A stretch of 64,000 nucleotides of DNA from Chitinophagales bacterium (lineage in GTDB: Bacteria > Bacteroidota > Bacteroidia > Chitinophagales > Chitinophagaceae). Position 1 is the first letter of the stretch. Each line of letters starts with the position of its first letter. The stretch lies in assembly GCA_017303855.1 (NCBI GenBank), contig JAFLBL010000004.1, positions 62,001 to 126,000 on the forward strand, given 5' to 3'. A program made the position numbers and the translations under genes. This document shows positions 50,360 through 59,240 of this stretch, piece after piece. The notes beneath the pieces are model-generated. The model made no database searches, was not told the DNA's origin, and saw only the letters and a list, made by a program, of their open reading frames with translations.

Positions 50360-51682
50360 ATGATGAGAAAAAAAATCTTATTGCCGCTTTTCGTAGTTGG
50401 TTTTGCCATGGCCGGGCTGGCGCAGCCGGTGCAGGATAAAGTACAACTGGAAAAGGAAAGACAGGAAATACAGCGGGAGTTGCAGGAGATGCAGGGCTTA
50501 TATAATAAGTTGAAAGGGCAAACAAAAAAATCGGTGGGTCAGTTGAATGTCCTGGTCCGTCAGATCAATTTACAGGAACAATATATCAGCAATATCAACC
50601 GGGAACTCCGGAATATTGATGATGATATTTATCTCAGTGAACTGGAAATTTACCGCCTCAATAAACAGCTGGATACCCTCAAGTCGCAGTATGCCAAATC
50701 CATTGTATATTCCTATAAAAACCGGAGTAACTACGATTATGTAAACTTTATTTTTTCCGCCGGCAGTTTTAATGACGCGGTAAAAAGGGTGGCCTACCTG
50801 AAGAGTTACCGGGCTTACCGGGAAAAACAGGTATCCACAATTCAGGAAACACAACAACTGATTGCACAACGCAAACAGCAGCAGCTGATCCGTAAGGATC
50901 AGAAAAATGTGGCGCTGCAAAGCCAGACCAAACAGGTACAGCAATTGGCGGTACAGAAAAAAGAGAAAGATGAGGTTGTCAGGGAGTTAAAGACAAAAGA
51001 GAAAGATCTTCAAAAACAGATTGCGGATAAGAGAAGCCGGGATGCTAAACTTAAGAATGCAATTTTTGCAATTATTGAAAGAGAGCGTATAAAAGCAATA
51101 GAAGAAGAAAAGAAAAGGCTGGCAGCCATAAAAGATGCGGAAAGGAAGACAACCCCCGTGACAGATCCGAAAACTAAACCGGCAGAGCCAAGACCGGGTA
51201 CGATAACGGATAGCCGACCCAAGGCTGCACCTGCAGAAAAAACTTATGTACCTCTGAATGCCAACGAAACGGCATTGGCAGCAAGCTTTAAGCAGAATTA
51301 CGGAAGGTTGCCCTGGCCGGTTGATAATGGTGTTGTCTGTAGTAATTTTGGAACCAATAAAATTGAAGGAACTCTCCTTACTGAAGACAATCCCGGCATT
51401 ACTATTTGTACAAGTGCTGGTGCCGTGGTAAAATCAATTTTTGATGGCGAGGTACTGAGTGTGTTCAATCTGGGAGATGGAATGGCCGTTATGATCAAAC
51501 ATGGTAACTATTATACAATTTACAGTAATCTGTCTTCCACCAGTATTGCGAAAGGAGCAACCGTTAAGGCGCGTCAGGCAATTGGTAAGGCCGGAAGTGA
51601 TGAAAATGGCGGAGGTAAAATTGATTTATTGCTAATGTTGGATAAAAAGAATGTTAATCCCCGGCCATGGCTAAGTCGGTAA
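50360..51682 (+). CDS. EnvC-like murein hydrolase activator with degenerate M23 domain
   Basis: A 440-residue secreted protein: signal peptide (about 1-21), a long coiled coil (about 25-260, Lys/Glu/Gln-rich), a Pro/Lys-rich linker, and a C-terminal M23-like domain (about 310-440). The zinc motif of active LytM peptidases is lost (VVCSNFGTNKIEG and IKHGNYYTIYSNLSS are seen in the two sites instead of intact HxxxD and HxH), so it would activate an amidase during division, as EnvC does, rather than cut. Bidirectional terminator follows. Confidence 0.85.
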   Translation: MMRKKILLPLFVVGFAMAGLAQPVQDKVQLEKERQEIQRELQEMQGLYNKLKGQTKKSVGQLNVLVRQINLQEQYISNINRELRNIDDDIYLSELEIYRLNKQLDTLKSQYAKSIVYSYKNRSNYDYVNFIFSAGSFNDAVKRVAYLKSYRAYREKQVSTIQETQQLIAQRKQQQLIRKDQKNVALQSQTKQVQQLAVQKKEKDEVVRELKTKEKDLQKQIADKRSRDAKLKNAIFAIIERERIKAIEEEKKRLAAIKDAERKTTPVTDPKTKPAEPRPGTITDSRPKAAPAEKTYVPLNANETALAASFKQNYGRLPWPVDNGVVCSNFGTNKIEGTLLTEDNPGITICTSAGAVVKSIFDGEVLSVFNLGDGMAVMIKHGNYYTIYSNLSSTSIAKGATVKARQAIGKAGSDENGGGKIDLLLMLDKKNVNPRPWLSR

Positions 51683-51692
51683 TAAATTAAAT

Positions 51693-51724
51693 AAAAAAAT
51701 CCCGGAATTGCCGGGATTTTTTTA
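51693..51724. terminator. Bidirectional intrinsic terminator
   Basis: AAAAAAATCCCGG (51693-51705), loop AATTG, CCGGGATTTTTTT (51711-51723): a perfect stem with A and T runs on both sides, between the convergent envC-like and bshA genes. Confidence 0.93.
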
Positions 51725-51725
51725 T

Positions 51726-52844
51726 TTACAGAAAACGTTCATATAATTTTTCATACTGCGGCACCACAAAGTGGATATCAAATTTCTGCGAATGCTGTGC
51801 CGCTCTTTCCTTGAATCCTTTGAGGGTGGCATCATCTTTTAAGATCTGCAGTGCCTGGGCTGTCATGTTTTCCACATCACCTACATTGCTGAGATGACCC
51901 GTAATCCCGTCAATATTGATTTCACCCAGTCCGCCCGCATTGGTAGAGACTACCGGTACACCGGCAGCCATGGCTTCGAGGGCTGCGAGTCCGAAACTCT
52001 CGTATTCAGAAGTAAGCAGGAATAAATCAGCGATGGCCAGAATATCTTCCATCTGCTCCTGTTTACCCACAAAACGAATCTCATCGCACACGCCCAGTTC
52101 ACGACTCAGGTCTTCCGCTGTATTTCTTTCGGGGCCATCACCCACAAATAGCAGTTTGGAAGGAATTTTCTTATTGACTTCCGCGAAGATTTTCACCACA
52201 TCCTGTACCCGTTTGATCTTTCTGAAGTTGGACGCATGTAATAAAATACGCTCTCCGTTGGGGGCAATTACTTTCCTGAAGGCATCAATCGGTTTACGGT
52301 TGAAACGACTTACATCCACAAAGTTCAGAATGACATCAATTTCTTTTTCAATATGAAAATGACTGAGTGTTTCCGCTTTCAGATTTTCGGAAACCGCCGT
52401 AATGGCATCACTTTCATTGATGGAAAAAGTGACTACAGGTGCATAGGTTTTATCACGACCCACCAGGGTGATATCCGTGCCATGCAGGGTGGTGATCACC
52501 GGTATATCCTTACCTTCTTTCTTTAATATCTGTTTGGCCATATAAGCCGCCGAAGCATGCGGAATAGCATAGTGTACATGCAGCAGGTCCAGGTCGTTGT
52601 TCTTGATCACATCCACGAGTGTGCTCGCCAGGGCCGTCTCGTAGGGCGGGAAATCGAACAACGGATAAGTTGGCACCTGTACCTCGTGGTAAAAAATATT
52701 CGGGGTAAACGAACCCAGCCTGACCGGTTGCTGGTACGTGATAAAATGTACCAGGTGGCCTTTCTGTGCCAGGGCCTTACCGAGTTCCGTGGCCAGCACG
52801 CCGGAGCCGCCAAAAGTGGGGTAGCAAACGATTCCAATCTTCAT
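51726..52844 (-). CDS. bshA: N-acetyl-alpha-D-glucosaminyl L-malate synthase (bacillithiol pathway)
   Basis: A 372-residue GT-B glycosyltransferase (family GT4) that joins GlcNAc to L-malate, the first step of bacillithiol synthesis. Diagnostic blocks are CYPTFGGSGVLATELG (about 7-22), LHVHYAIPHASAAY, TLHGTDITLVG and ESFGLAALEAMAAGVPVV. Bacillithiol is the low-molecular thiol of many Bacteroidota and could be the persulfide carrier for the sulfur island. Length is normal. Confidence 0.92.
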   Translation of the reverse strand: MKIGIVCYPTFGGSGVLATELGKALAQKGHLVHFITYQQPVRLGSFTPNIFYHEVQVPTYPLFDFPPYETALASTLVDVIKNNDLDLLHVHYAIPHASAAYMAKQILKKEGKDIPVITTLHGTDITLVGRDKTYAPVVTFSINESDAITAVSENLKAETLSHFHIEKEIDVILNFVDVSRFNRKPIDAFRKVIAPNGERILLHASNFRKIKRVQDVVKIFAEVNKKIPSKLLFVGDGPERNTAEDLSRELGVCDEIRFVGKQEQMEDILAIADLFLLTSEYESFGLAALEAMAAGVPVVSTNAGGLGEINIDGITGHLSNVGDVENMTAQALQILKDDATLKGFKERAAQHSQKFDIHFVVPQYEKLYERFL

Positions 52845-52959
52845 AATAAATAATCAAAAGGTGGACTAAGGTAACGGATTTAACCGGGTTTGGTTGACCG
52901 TTCATCTTAAATAATTAACTTCCGTTTTCTGTTTGTTTAACTTTAACAAAAACCGAAGG

Positions 52960-54354
52960 ATGCGAAAACTATTTATGTCCCTGATGGCCGGGCTGTCTTT
53001 TTGCTCAGTATATGCCCAGTCTGCTGATTCCGCGTGGATTAAAAAAATATCGGATGAAATACTCCGCAACGGTAAAGCCTATGAAAATCTCCGTCACCTG
53101 ACCAAACAGATCGGGGCGCGCCTGGCCGGGTCATCCGGAATGGTAAAGGCAGAGAACTGGGGACTTGAAGTGATGAAGAAAAGCGGCGCTGATCAGGCCT
53201 GGTTGCAGGAATGCATGGTGCCGCATTGGGTAAGGGGAGGAACAGATTATGCGCAGGCCACTTATACCGTGCCTGCCAATAAGACCAAGAATATGATTCC
53301 GCAGCAGAAAGGACTGGATGTGGTAGCATTGGGTAATTCCAATGGTTCAGGACCTAAAGGAGTAACTGCACAGGTGCTGCTGGTGAATTCATTCGATGAA
53401 CTCGAAGCTAAAAAAGACCAGGTGAAGGGGAAGATTGTTTTTTATAATTACAGGTTCAATGATACGTATGTCAGCACGTTCAATGCGTACCGGGATGCCG
53501 GACAATATCGTGGACAAGGGCCCAGCCGTGCGGCCAAATATGGCGCAAAAGCAGTAATCGTACGGAGTATGAGTCATGCCGTGGATAACAATCCGCATAC
53601 AGGTGCCACCCGGTATGATTCTGCCTTTGAAAAAATTCCGGCCGTGGCTATTGGTTTACGCGACGCGGACTGGCTAAGTGAGCAGCTGCAGAAGACAGAT
53701 GTTAATGTTACCCTGAAGACGTATGGAAAATTTCTTCCGGATACAATCGGACATAACGTGATCGGTGAACTGAAAGGGTCCGAGTTTCCTGATCAGATTA
53801 TTACGGTAGGTGGTCACCTCGACAGCTGGGATAATTGTGAAGGCGCCCATGATGACGGAGCCGGTTGTGTACAGACTATGGAAATACTCCGTGCATTCAA
53901 AGCCCTTGGTTATACACCAAAACGTACCATCCGCTTTGTATTGTTTGCCAATGAAGAAAACGGATTAAGAGGCGGCGCCAAATATGCAGAAGTTGCCGCT
54001 GCAAAAGGAGAGAAACATATCCTCGCTATAGAAAGTGATGCGGGCGGTTTTACACCCAGGGCCTTAGGTTTTACCGGCAGTGATGAACAATATGTAAAAT
54101 TTTTATCCTGGAAAGAACTGATTGCTCCCTATGGCTGTACTGAGTTAGTAAAAGGCGGTGGCGGAGCCGATATCGGTCCGCTCAACCGTACACTGAAAAC
54201 CCCCATGGCCAGTCTCAATCCGGATACCCAACGTTATTTTGATATTCACCATGCACGCAGCGATGTGTTTGAAGCGGTGAATAAAAGGGAACTGGAATTA
54301 GGCGCAGTGAACATGGCGGCGTTGATTTACCTGGTGGATAAATATGGGTTGTGA
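52960..54354 (+). CDS. Secreted M28 zinc aminopeptidase (PA-domain type)
   Basis: A 464-residue exported peptidase: signal peptide (about 1-20), a PA-like insertion (about 110-210), and an M28 core. Zinc ligands are visible in GGHLDSWDN (H, D), AHDDGAGC (D), FANEENGL (catalytic and metal Glu), ESDAGGF and near the C-terminus DIHHARSD. It removes N-terminal amino acids from peptides in the periplasm or outside. The start is the ATG at 52960. The stop codon falls at the start of an 11-unit 7-bp repeat. Confidence 0.92.
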   Translation: MRKLFMSLMAGLSFCSVYAQSADSAWIKKISDEILRNGKAYENLRHLTKQIGARLAGSSGMVKAENWGLEVMKKSGADQAWLQECMVPHWVRGGTDYAQATYTVPANKTKNMIPQQKGLDVVALGNSNGSGPKGVTAQVLLVNSFDELEAKKDQVKGKIVFYNYRFNDTYVSTFNAYRDAGQYRGQGPSRAAKYGAKAVIVRSMSHAVDNNPHTGATRYDSAFEKIPAVAIGLRDADWLSEQLQKTDVNVTLKTYGKFLPDTIGHNVIGELKGSEFPDQIITVGGHLDSWDNCEGAHDDGAGCVQTMEILRAFKALGYTPKRTIRFVLFANEENGLRGGAKYAEVAAAKGEKHILAIESDAGGFTPRALGFTGSDEQYVKFLSWKELIAPYGCTELVKGGGGADIGPLNRTLKTPMASLNPDTQRYFDIHHARSDVFEAVNKRELELGAVNMAALIYLVDKYGL

Positions 54355-54429
54355 ATGGAGAGTGGAGAGTGGAGAGTGGATAATGGAGAGTAGGGAATGG
54401 GAAATAGTAAATAGAAAACAGGGAGTGAG
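54353..54429. repeat. Heptanucleotide tandem repeat, 11 units
   Basis: GAATGGA, GAGTGGA (three times), TAATGGA, GAGTAGG, GAATGGG, AAATAGT, AAATAGA, AAACAGG, GAGTGAG. The longest of the family here; it fills the gap between the M28 and GNAT genes. Confidence 0.85.
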
Positions 54430-54430
54430 T

Positions 54431-54883
54431 ATGATGAATTATTCTGCAGTTAATGGTGAATTCCGGGTTGGTACTGATCCGGAGGAACTGGATGTGGCTG
54501 TCATACATCGATATCTTTCAACAGCATCATATTGGGCACAGGATATACCTGTGGATGTAGTGGAGAAAGCCATTGCCAATTCACTTTGCTTCGGATTGTA
54601 TAAAGGCAACAAACAAATCGGTTTTGCACGTCTCGTGACGGATAGAGCCACATTTGCTTATTTAGCAGATGTATTTATACTGGAAGAATATCGTGGCCGG
54701 GGTTTATCCAAATGGCTGATGGAAGTAATTCAGTTGCACCCCGACCTGCTGGGCCTCCGCCGCTGGATGCTGATGACCCGCGATGCGCAGGGACTGTATG
54801 AACAGTTTGGCTGGACGGTGCTGGATGAGGAGTCGAGGACGAAGTGTATGCAACGGCATTTTAAGGAAGTGTATACGAGGTAG
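54431..54883 (+). CDS. GNAT-family N-acetyltransferase
   Basis: A 150-residue acetyltransferase. The acetyl-CoA motif A is EEYRGRGLSKWLME (R/Q-x-x-G-x-G/A type), with YLADVFI before it. The start is the ATG at 54431 or 54434; the 29 codons before it are 7-bp repeat sequence. It resembles small GNAT proteins with a W-x-L-x-T-x-D-A block (RRWMLMTRDAQGLYEQFGW) common in bacteria. Substrate unknown. Confidence 0.85.
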   Translation: MMNYSAVNGEFRVGTDPEELDVAVIHRYLSTASYWAQDIPVDVVEKAIANSLCFGLYKGNKQIGFARLVTDRATFAYLADVFILEEYRGRGLSKWLMEVIQLHPDLLGLRRWMLMTRDAQGLYEQFGWTVLDEESRTKCMQRHFKEVYTR

Positions 54884-54928
54884 CTGATCGTATGGAACTA
54901 AAGTATTGTATATGCTTATTGGCCAGAT

Positions 54929-54956
54929 GAGTAATGAATAATGAGTAATGAGTAGC
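54929..54956. repeat. Heptanucleotide tandem repeat, 4 units, left arm
   Basis: GAGTAAT, GAATAAT, GAGTAAT, GAGTAGC, followed by TGATCGTAT. Inverted partner of 55028-55062 around a terminator. Confidence 0.75.
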
Positions 54957-54972
54957 TGATCGTATATTACTT

Positions 54973-55011
54973 AATAATAGACCCCTCCGATATTCGAAGG
55001 GGTCTATTATT
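54973..55011. terminator. Bidirectional intrinsic terminator
   Basis: AATAATAGACCCCT (54973-54986) pairs perfectly over 14 bp with AGGGGTCTATTATT (54998-55011). Lies between the convergent GNAT and argH genes. Confidence 0.92.
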
Positions 55012-55027
55012 ATAAGACTTTACCCGA

Positions 55028-55062
55028 GCTACTCATTACTGATTACTCATTACTCATTTTTC
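55028..55062. repeat. Heptanucleotide tandem repeat, 5 units, right arm
   Basis: GCTACTC, ATTACTG, ATTACTC, ATTACTC, ATTTTTC; inverted relative to the left arm. It extends into the end of argH and supplies its stop codon. Confidence 0.75.
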
Positions 55063-56409
55063 ATTCTCTCCCCTCACCAGTTTCCCCACCGCCTTCCCCA
55101 CTTTCTCAAACGGGAACCCGCTCAGTACCTGGTCCATCAAAGCTTTTATCTCGGCAGTACAAAGATTGCCGATGCTGCCTTCGTGGGTATGGTTTACTGT
55201 AGTGTTATAGGTGAACTGTCCGGCCTCGATATCTCTTCCCACTTTCTTATAAGCATCACGGAATGGTATACCCTGGTTCACCAGTTTATTGACTTCTTCC
55301 ACACTGAAGAGATATTTGTATTTTTCGTCAGTGAGGATCTGTTGGTTCACCTCTATATTACTAAGCATCAGTCCGGTCATTTCAATGCAGTCATTCAGCG
55401 TCTTGAATGCCGGGAATAAATGTTCTTTTAACAACTGCAGATCGCGGTGATAACCGGAAGGCAGGTTGGTGGTCATCATTGAGATCTCATTGGGCAGGGC
55501 CTTAATCCGGTTGCAGTGTGAACGGATCAGTTCAAATACATCCGGATTTTTTTTATGCGGCATGATGCTGCTGCCCGTGGTGAGTTCGGCGGGAAAAGAG
55601 ATGAAACCAAAATTCTGATTCAGGTACAGGCAGGCATCCATACTCAGTTTTGCCAGTGTCTCCGCTATATTGGCGAGTGCCTGCGCTACGATACGTTCCG
55701 CCTTGCCTCTGCCCATTTGTGCATAAACCACATTATAGTTCATGGCTTCAAAGCCGAGCAACTCCGTGGTCAGGGTCCGGTTAATGGGAAAAGAAGAACC
55801 ATAGCCGGCTGCAGACCCAAGCGGGTTTTTATTTACGACTTCATACGCCGCACGTACAGTCACCAGATCATCCACCAGGCTTTCTGCATAGGCGCCAAAC
55901 CATAAGCCAAATGAAGAAGGCATGGCGAGTTGCAGGTGCGTGTAACCGGGGAACAGGTGGGCTTTATATTTTTCGCTTTGCGTTTGAAGTAACTCAAACA
56001 AGGGACGTATATGATGGACCAGTTCTTCCAGTTCATGACGTAAGAATAATTTCACATCCACCAGCACCTGGTCATTCCGGCTGCGGGCCGAATGAATCTT
56101 TTTGCCGGCATCGCCCAGTTTTTGCGTGAGCAGGAGTTCTACCTGGGAGTGGATGTCCTCTACGTCCGGGTGAATGGTCAGTGGTGAGTGGTGAGTGGGA
56201 TCCGTGGTCTGATAAATTTCTCTCAATGCAGCAACGATACTGTTTTTGTCTTCCGGCGTCAGTAGTCCTACAGATTCCAGCATAGTCACATGGGCAATGC
56301 TTCCCATGATATCGAAAGGAGCGAGGAGCAGATCGAATTCACGGTCGCGACCGACAGTAAATACTTCCACTTCTTTTAATGAAGCGATATCCTTTTGCCA
56401 GAGTTTCAT
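55054..56409 (-). CDS. argH: Argininosuccinate lyase
   Basis: A 451-residue enzyme of the last arginine step (argininosuccinate to arginine and fumarate). The signature GSSIMPHKKNPD is at about 282-293, the catalytic region SARSRNDQV at about 107. Near residues 70-80 the sequence DPTHHSPLTIHP is encoded by four 7-bp repeats (56170-56197), apparently an in-frame insertion or replacement ahead of VEDIHSQVE. The last codons (ENEK) and stop also come from a 7-bp repeat. Start overlaps the argE stop by four bases. Confidence 0.95.
   Translation of the reverse strand: MKLWQKDIASLKEVEVFTVGRDREFDLLLAPFDIMGSIAHVTMLESVGLLTPEDKNSIVAALREIYQTTDPTHHSPLTIHPDVEDIHSQVELLLTQKLGDAGKKIHSARSRNDQVLVDVKLFLRHELEELVHHIRPLFELLQTQSEKYKAHLFPGYTHLQLAMPSSFGLWFGAYAESLVDDLVTVRAAYEVVNKNPLGSAAGYGSSFPINRTLTTELLGFEAMNYNVVYAQMGRGKAERIVAQALANIAETLAKLSMDACLYLNQNFGFISFPAELTTGSSIMPHKKNPDVFELIRSHCNRIKALPNEISMMTTNLPSGYHRDLQLLKEHLFPAFKTLNDCIEMTGLMLSNIEVNQQILTDEKYKYLFSVEEVNKLVNQGIPFRDAYKKVGRDIEAGQFTYNTTVNHTHEGSIGNLCTAEIKALMDQVLSGFPFEKVGKAVGKLVRGENEK
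56170..56197. repeat. Heptanucleotide repeat inside argH, 4 units
   Basis: GTGAATG, GTCAGTG, GTGAGTG, GTGAGTG (plus strand). 28 bp within the coding frame. Confidence 0.75.
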
Positions 56410-57476
56410 ATTACCTGATTTAGGAGATTAATATAGAGCGCGATCCCTTCGTTGATTTCTTCTATAAAAATATATTCATCCGCGGTATGACTGCGGGCCG
56501 AGTCGCCGGGTCCCATTTTCAGGGATGGGAAGGGCATCAGTGCTTTGTCGGATGTGGTGGGAGAGCCATAATAGGTGCGGCCCAATGCTGTACCGGATTT
56601 CACCAGCGGATGATCCAGTGCAATGGAAGTTGAACGTAACCTTGTGCTGCGGGGTCTTACTTCGCAATCCACATGGGCTTTGATCAGTTCAATCACTTCT
56701 TCAAAACTGTACAGCTCATTGATCCGGGTATCCACGACAAACTTGCAGACTGCCGGGACTACATTATGTGCTTTATTTTCCGTTTCGATCACCGTTACAC
56801 TCATCTTTGAGGGACCGAGTAAAGGAGATACTTTATCCAGCTGATAGCTGTTGAACCAACTGATATCCTTCAATGCTTTGTAAATCGCATTCTCTCCTTC
56901 GTTGCGGGCGGCATGTCCGGCCTTACCATGACTTACACAATCAAGCACCATCAGTCCGCGTTCGGCCACGGCCATCTGCATCTGGGTGGGCTCGCCTACA
57001 ATGGCGCAATCGATTTTTGGTAAATAAGGCAGGGTATGTTCAATGCCTCCAGTACCGCTGATCTCTTCTTCTGCGGTGGCGGCAAAAATCACATTGTACT
57101 GTCCGTTTTGTTTAGTATAAAAATGAATGAACGCAGCCAGCAGGGATACCAGGCAGCCACCGGCATCATTACTGCCCAGTCCATATAACTTACCATCTTC
57201 CACCAGCGGTGCAAACGGATCCTTGGAATACTGTGGGTTTGGTTTTACGGTATCATGGTGTGAGTTCAGTAAGATTGTCGGTTTTTGCTCATCATAGTAT
57301 TTATTGAGGGCAAAAACGTTGTTGCCCACCCGCGTATGAACGATATTCCTTTCGCCGATAAAACGGCAGAGAATACCGGCGGTCTGGTCTTCCTGCTTAC
57401 TGAAGGAAGGGGTGGCGATCAGCTCTTTCAGCAGATCAATGGCGTTGGTTTGCAGTATGGTTAGTTCACTGTTCAT
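56406..57476 (-). CDS. argE: M20 deacylase, acetyl/succinyl-ornithine deacylase
   Basis: A 356-residue zinc peptidase-like enzyme that frees ornithine or citrulline from its N-acyl form. Metal motifs are LNSHHDTVKP (H, D), GSNDAGG (D), AATAEEEISG (catalytic EE) and VGEPTQM (E). Located between argB and argH in a complete arginine operon. In Bacteroidota the acyl group is often succinyl and the acylated citrulline is the substrate; the exact form cannot be read from the sequence. Confidence 0.9.
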   Translation of the reverse strand: MNSELTILQTNAIDLLKELIATPSFSKQEDQTAGILCRFIGERNIVHTRVGNNVFALNKYYDEQKPTILLNSHHDTVKPNPQYSKDPFAPLVEDGKLYGLGSNDAGGCLVSLLAAFIHFYTKQNGQYNVIFAATAEEEISGTGGIEHTLPYLPKIDCAIVGEPTQMQMAVAERGLMVLDCVSHGKAGHAARNEGENAIYKALKDISWFNSYQLDKVSPLLGPSKMSVTVIETENKAHNVVPAVCKFVVDTRINELYSFEEVIELIKAHVDCEVRPRSTRLRSTSIALDHPLVKSGTALGRTYYGSPTTSDKALMPFPSLKMGPGDSARSHTADEYIFIEEINEGIALYINLLNQVI

Positions 57477-58254
57477 GTAAAATACTTGTGCCTGCCTTTC
57501 CTGCTAACAGGTCGGACAGTTGTTCGGCTTTCCCGATGATCACTTTACTCACACCGCTATTCAGGGCCGTAAAGGCATTATCGAGTTTTGGGATCATACC
57601 TGCGAAAATTTTATTTTTCGCTTTCAGTTCCTGGTAGTAAGAAGGCCTGATTTCAGGAATCACGGTGCTGTCATCATTGGCATCCAGCAGTACCCCGCTT
57701 TTTTCGAAGGAATAGATCAGCTCAGTGGCATACAAGCCACTCATGCCTTTGGCAATTTCCTGGGCAATGGTATCGGCATTGGTATTCAGTAATTGTCCCT
57801 GCTGATTATGGGTGATCGGAGCAAAGACGACGGAAATATTTTTATTCAGTAAGGTACTGATCAGATCGGTATTGATACTATCCACATCGCCTACAAAGCC
57901 ATAATCCAGTACGGGATGCTGCCGTTTATGCGCCAGGATTGCGTCGCCATCAGCGCCACAAAGACCGATCGCATTGCAATGATTGGCCTGCAGGGTAGCC
58001 ACAATATTTTTATTGATGAATCCGGCATAGACCATGGTCACAATCTTCAGGGTCTCCGCATCGGTGATCCGGCGGCCATCGACCAGTTGTTGTTCGATAC
58101 CCATTTTTTCTGCCAGCCGGGTGGCCAGTTTACCGCCACCGTGTACCAGGATCTTTTTTTCTTCAATGGAAGCAAAGTCGCGCAGAAAGGCCGCGAGTTT
58201 GGCCTCATCATCAATGATATTGCCCCCGATCTTTATGATATAGAGTTTATCCAT
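57466..58254 (-). CDS. argB: N-acyl-glutamate kinase
   Basis: A 262-residue amino-acid kinase. N-terminal IIKIGGNIIDD holds the phosphate-binding lysine, followed by HGGGK and GLCGADGD, typical ArgB motifs. It phosphorylates N-acetyl- or N-succinyl-glutamate. It overlaps argE by 11 bp and argF' by 8 bp, so translation is tightly coupled. No N-terminal extension of the arginine-feedback type (about 20-25 extra residues) is seen, suggesting the enzyme is not regulated by arginine. Confidence 0.92.
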   Translation of the reverse strand: MDKLYIIKIGGNIIDDEAKLAAFLRDFASIEEKKILVHGGGKLATRLAEKMGIEQQLVDGRRITDAETLKIVTMVYAGFINKNIVATLQANHCNAIGLCGADGDAILAHKRQHPVLDYGFVGDVDSINTDLISTLLNKNISVVFAPITHNQQGQLLNTNADTIAQEIAKGMSGLYATELIYSFEKSGVLLDANDDSTVIPEIRPSYYQELKAKNKIFAGMIPKLDNAFTALNSGVSKVIIGKAEQLSDLLAGKAGTSILHEQ

Positions 58255-59239
58255 TGTTTTTCAGTAATTCTTCCAGCACTGCCTGTGCCGCCCATACCCG
58301 GTTGCCGGCTTCGCGGGTTACAATACTGTTCGGGCCGTCGAGTATTTCATCGCTAAGTTCCACATTACGTCGTACCGGCAGGCAATGCATTACTTTGGCA
58401 TTCTTGGTCAGTTCCAGTTTTTTATTGGTGAGCATCCATTTCGGATCGCTCTCGTATATTTTTCCGTAGTCGGTATACGTGCTCCAGTTCTTCACATATA
58501 CAAAGTCGGCATCTTTCAACGCTTCTTCCTGGTTATGCGTAATGGTCGCCCCTTTTGTGAATGCTTCACTCAGTTCATAATCTTCCGGATGGGTGATTAC
58601 AAAATCGGCCTTGCCCCAGGCAGTTACCCATTGCGCAAAACTATTGGCCACGCATTGCGGCAACGGTTTTACATGTGGCGCCCAGCTGAGTACGATTTTC
58701 GGGCGTTTAGTCAGTGTTTGTTGCTGTAAAGATTCTGTTATGGTTATTATATCGGTAAGCGATTGCAAAGGGTGCAGGGTTGCGCTCTCGAGACTCAGTA
58801 CCGGTATACCCGCGTATTTTATAAATTGTTTGATGTACAGTTCGCTGTAGTCATCTTCCCGGTTTTTCAGGGAAGGGAACGTGCGGATCGCCAGGATATC
58901 GAAGTATTTTCCGAATACCGGGGCCGCGTCTTTTACGTGTTCCACCGATGTGCCGCTCATGATGGCTTCTTCTTCAAACTCGAGCGCCCAGCCTTCGCTG
59001 CCTACATTGAATACGATGGCTTCCATACCGAGATTTTGCGCGGCAATCTGTGTACTCAGGCGGGTGCGCATGCTGGGATTCAGGAATAAACAACCGATGC
59101 GCTTATTGCTGCCGGTTGTTCTGGAAGAAAGGGGATTGGCCTTATGTGCCAGCGCCTGCTGCACCAGCCGGTCAATGGCATCGCTGAGGGTACCCCCGGG
59201 GGGCGGAACAAGGTCGTGAACGGACGTGAAATTTTTCAT
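58247..59239 (-). CDS. argF': N-succinyl- or N-acetyl-ornithine carbamoyltransferase
   Basis: A 330-residue transcarbamylase. Carbamoyl phosphate is held by the PSMRTR motif (about 55-60), and HCLPVRRN closes the site. Overall closer to the Bacteroides succinyl-ornithine enzyme (HPLQSLTD, SWAPHVKPLPQ blocks). At the residue that sets acyl specificity (Glu in the acetyl enzyme of Xanthomonas, Pro in the succinyl enzyme) it has V99 in SGTSVEH. A small hydrophobic residue here is expected to favour succinyl. The start at 59239 is one base after the argD stop. Confidence 0.88.
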   Translation of the reverse strand: MKNFTSVHDLVPPPGGTLSDAIDRLVQQALAHKANPLSSRTTGSNKRIGCLFLNPSMRTRLSTQIAAQNLGMEAIVFNVGSEGWALEFEEEAIMSGTSVEHVKDAAPVFGKYFDILAIRTFPSLKNREDDYSELYIKQFIKYAGIPVLSLESATLHPLQSLTDIITITESLQQQTLTKRPKIVLSWAPHVKPLPQCVANSFAQWVTAWGKADFVITHPEDYELSEAFTKGATITHNQEEALKDADFVYVKNWSTYTDYGKIYESDPKWMLTNKKLELTKNAKVMHCLPVRRNVELSDEILDGPNSIVTREAGNRVWAAQAVLEELLKNNG

Positions 59240-59240
59240 G

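Noticed and set aside
54344..54430. 29-residue N-terminal extension of the GNAT protein (rich in GEW/ESG)
   Set aside because: It is the translation of the 7-bp repeat; the ATG at 54431 gives a normal GNAT start.
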